Assembly (NCBI GenBank): GCA_041675325.1
Contig: JBAYUG010000130.1
Location: 1 to 5,550, forward strand
Reading direction: 5' to 3'
DNA length: 5,550 nt
DNA from: CAIKZJ01 sp041675325
Lineage (GTDB): Bacteria; Bacteroidota; Ignavibacteria; Tepidaquicellales; Tepidaquicellaceae
A program made the translations under genes and the position numbers. Under the pieces are notes generated by a model, which did no database searches, had not been told where the DNA came from, and was given only the letters and a program-made list of their open reading frames with translations. Positions 5,478-5,550 of the stretch are shown piece after piece (position 1 is the stretch's first letter; each line of letters opens with the position of its first letter).

Positions 5478-5550
5478 ATGAAAAAAACTCTCTCCGTTTT
5501 GGCGATTTTCGTGATAGGTTTTATAATATTAACCGGTCAGAAATTCGACA
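5478..5550 (+). CDS. Tandem paralog 3, N-terminus only (3' truncated by window edge)
   Basis: The ATG at 5478 opens a frame that runs off the right edge after 24 codons. The visible peptide starts MKKTLSVLAIFVIGFIILTG and continues QKFD. It differs from the complete paralog only at residue 4 (Thr for Ile), and the DNA differs at only two of 73 bases. It is a Sec signal peptide: a KK basic start, a hydrophobic core, and probable cleavage around the Gly/Gln after ILT. The leader before it is also nearly identical to that of the complete gene, so this is a third member of the same family, probably exported the same way. Whether the rest is intact cannot be seen. Confidence 0.9.
   Translation, partial: MKKTLSVLAIFVIGFIILTGQKFD

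Overview
The window looks like part of a chromosome from the Bacteroidota/Chlorobi side of the tree, most likely an Ignavibacteria-type organism. The reasons are inferential. Both complete C-termini carry a type IX secretion (T9SS) type A sorting domain with the NYPNPFNPST and SGVYFYxL signature that is very common in that group. Base composition is moderately AT-rich with very AT-rich gaps, and the start codons lack a Shine-Dalgarno sequence.

Layout: everything coding is on the + strand and belongs to one family. Gene 1 (2-1672) is the 3' part of a paralog cut by the left edge. Gene 2 (2237-5239) is complete at 1000 residues. Gene 3 (5478-5550) is the first 24 codons of another paralog cut by the right edge. 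Gene 1 aligns to residues 445-1000 of gene 2 with no net indel (constant offset of 3567 bases) and about 91% protein identity. Gene 3 matches the gene 2 signal peptide in 23 of 24 residues. The window is therefore a slice of a head-to-tail array of at least three near-identical secreted proteins. Each complete copy has a signal peptide, a six-Asp-box sialidase-like beta-propeller, two related ~118-residue beta-sandwich repeats, a further C-terminal beta-rich domain, and the sorting tail.

The gaps carry the regulatory and repeat content. The first gap (1673-2236) holds two copies of a composite repeat (1676-1807 and 1983-2127). Each copy ends in an intrinsic-terminator hairpin, and they are separated by an AT-rich spacer with small palindromes and a perfect TATAAT. 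The second gap (5240-5477) has one strong terminator just after gene 2. Both gaps end in a nearly identical ~80-base leader directly before the start codon, so genes 2 and 3 are probably separate, similarly controlled transcription units rather than one operon.

The proteins are predicted to cross the inner membrane by Sec, cross the outer membrane by T9SS, and end up on the cell surface or released. Their ligand or substrate cannot be read from the sequence. No enzyme active site, mobile element, CRISPR array or RNA gene was recognised. The most interesting points are the tandem array with patchy divergence suggestive of gene conversion, and the composite repeat whose palindromes could pair with its own terminator arms.
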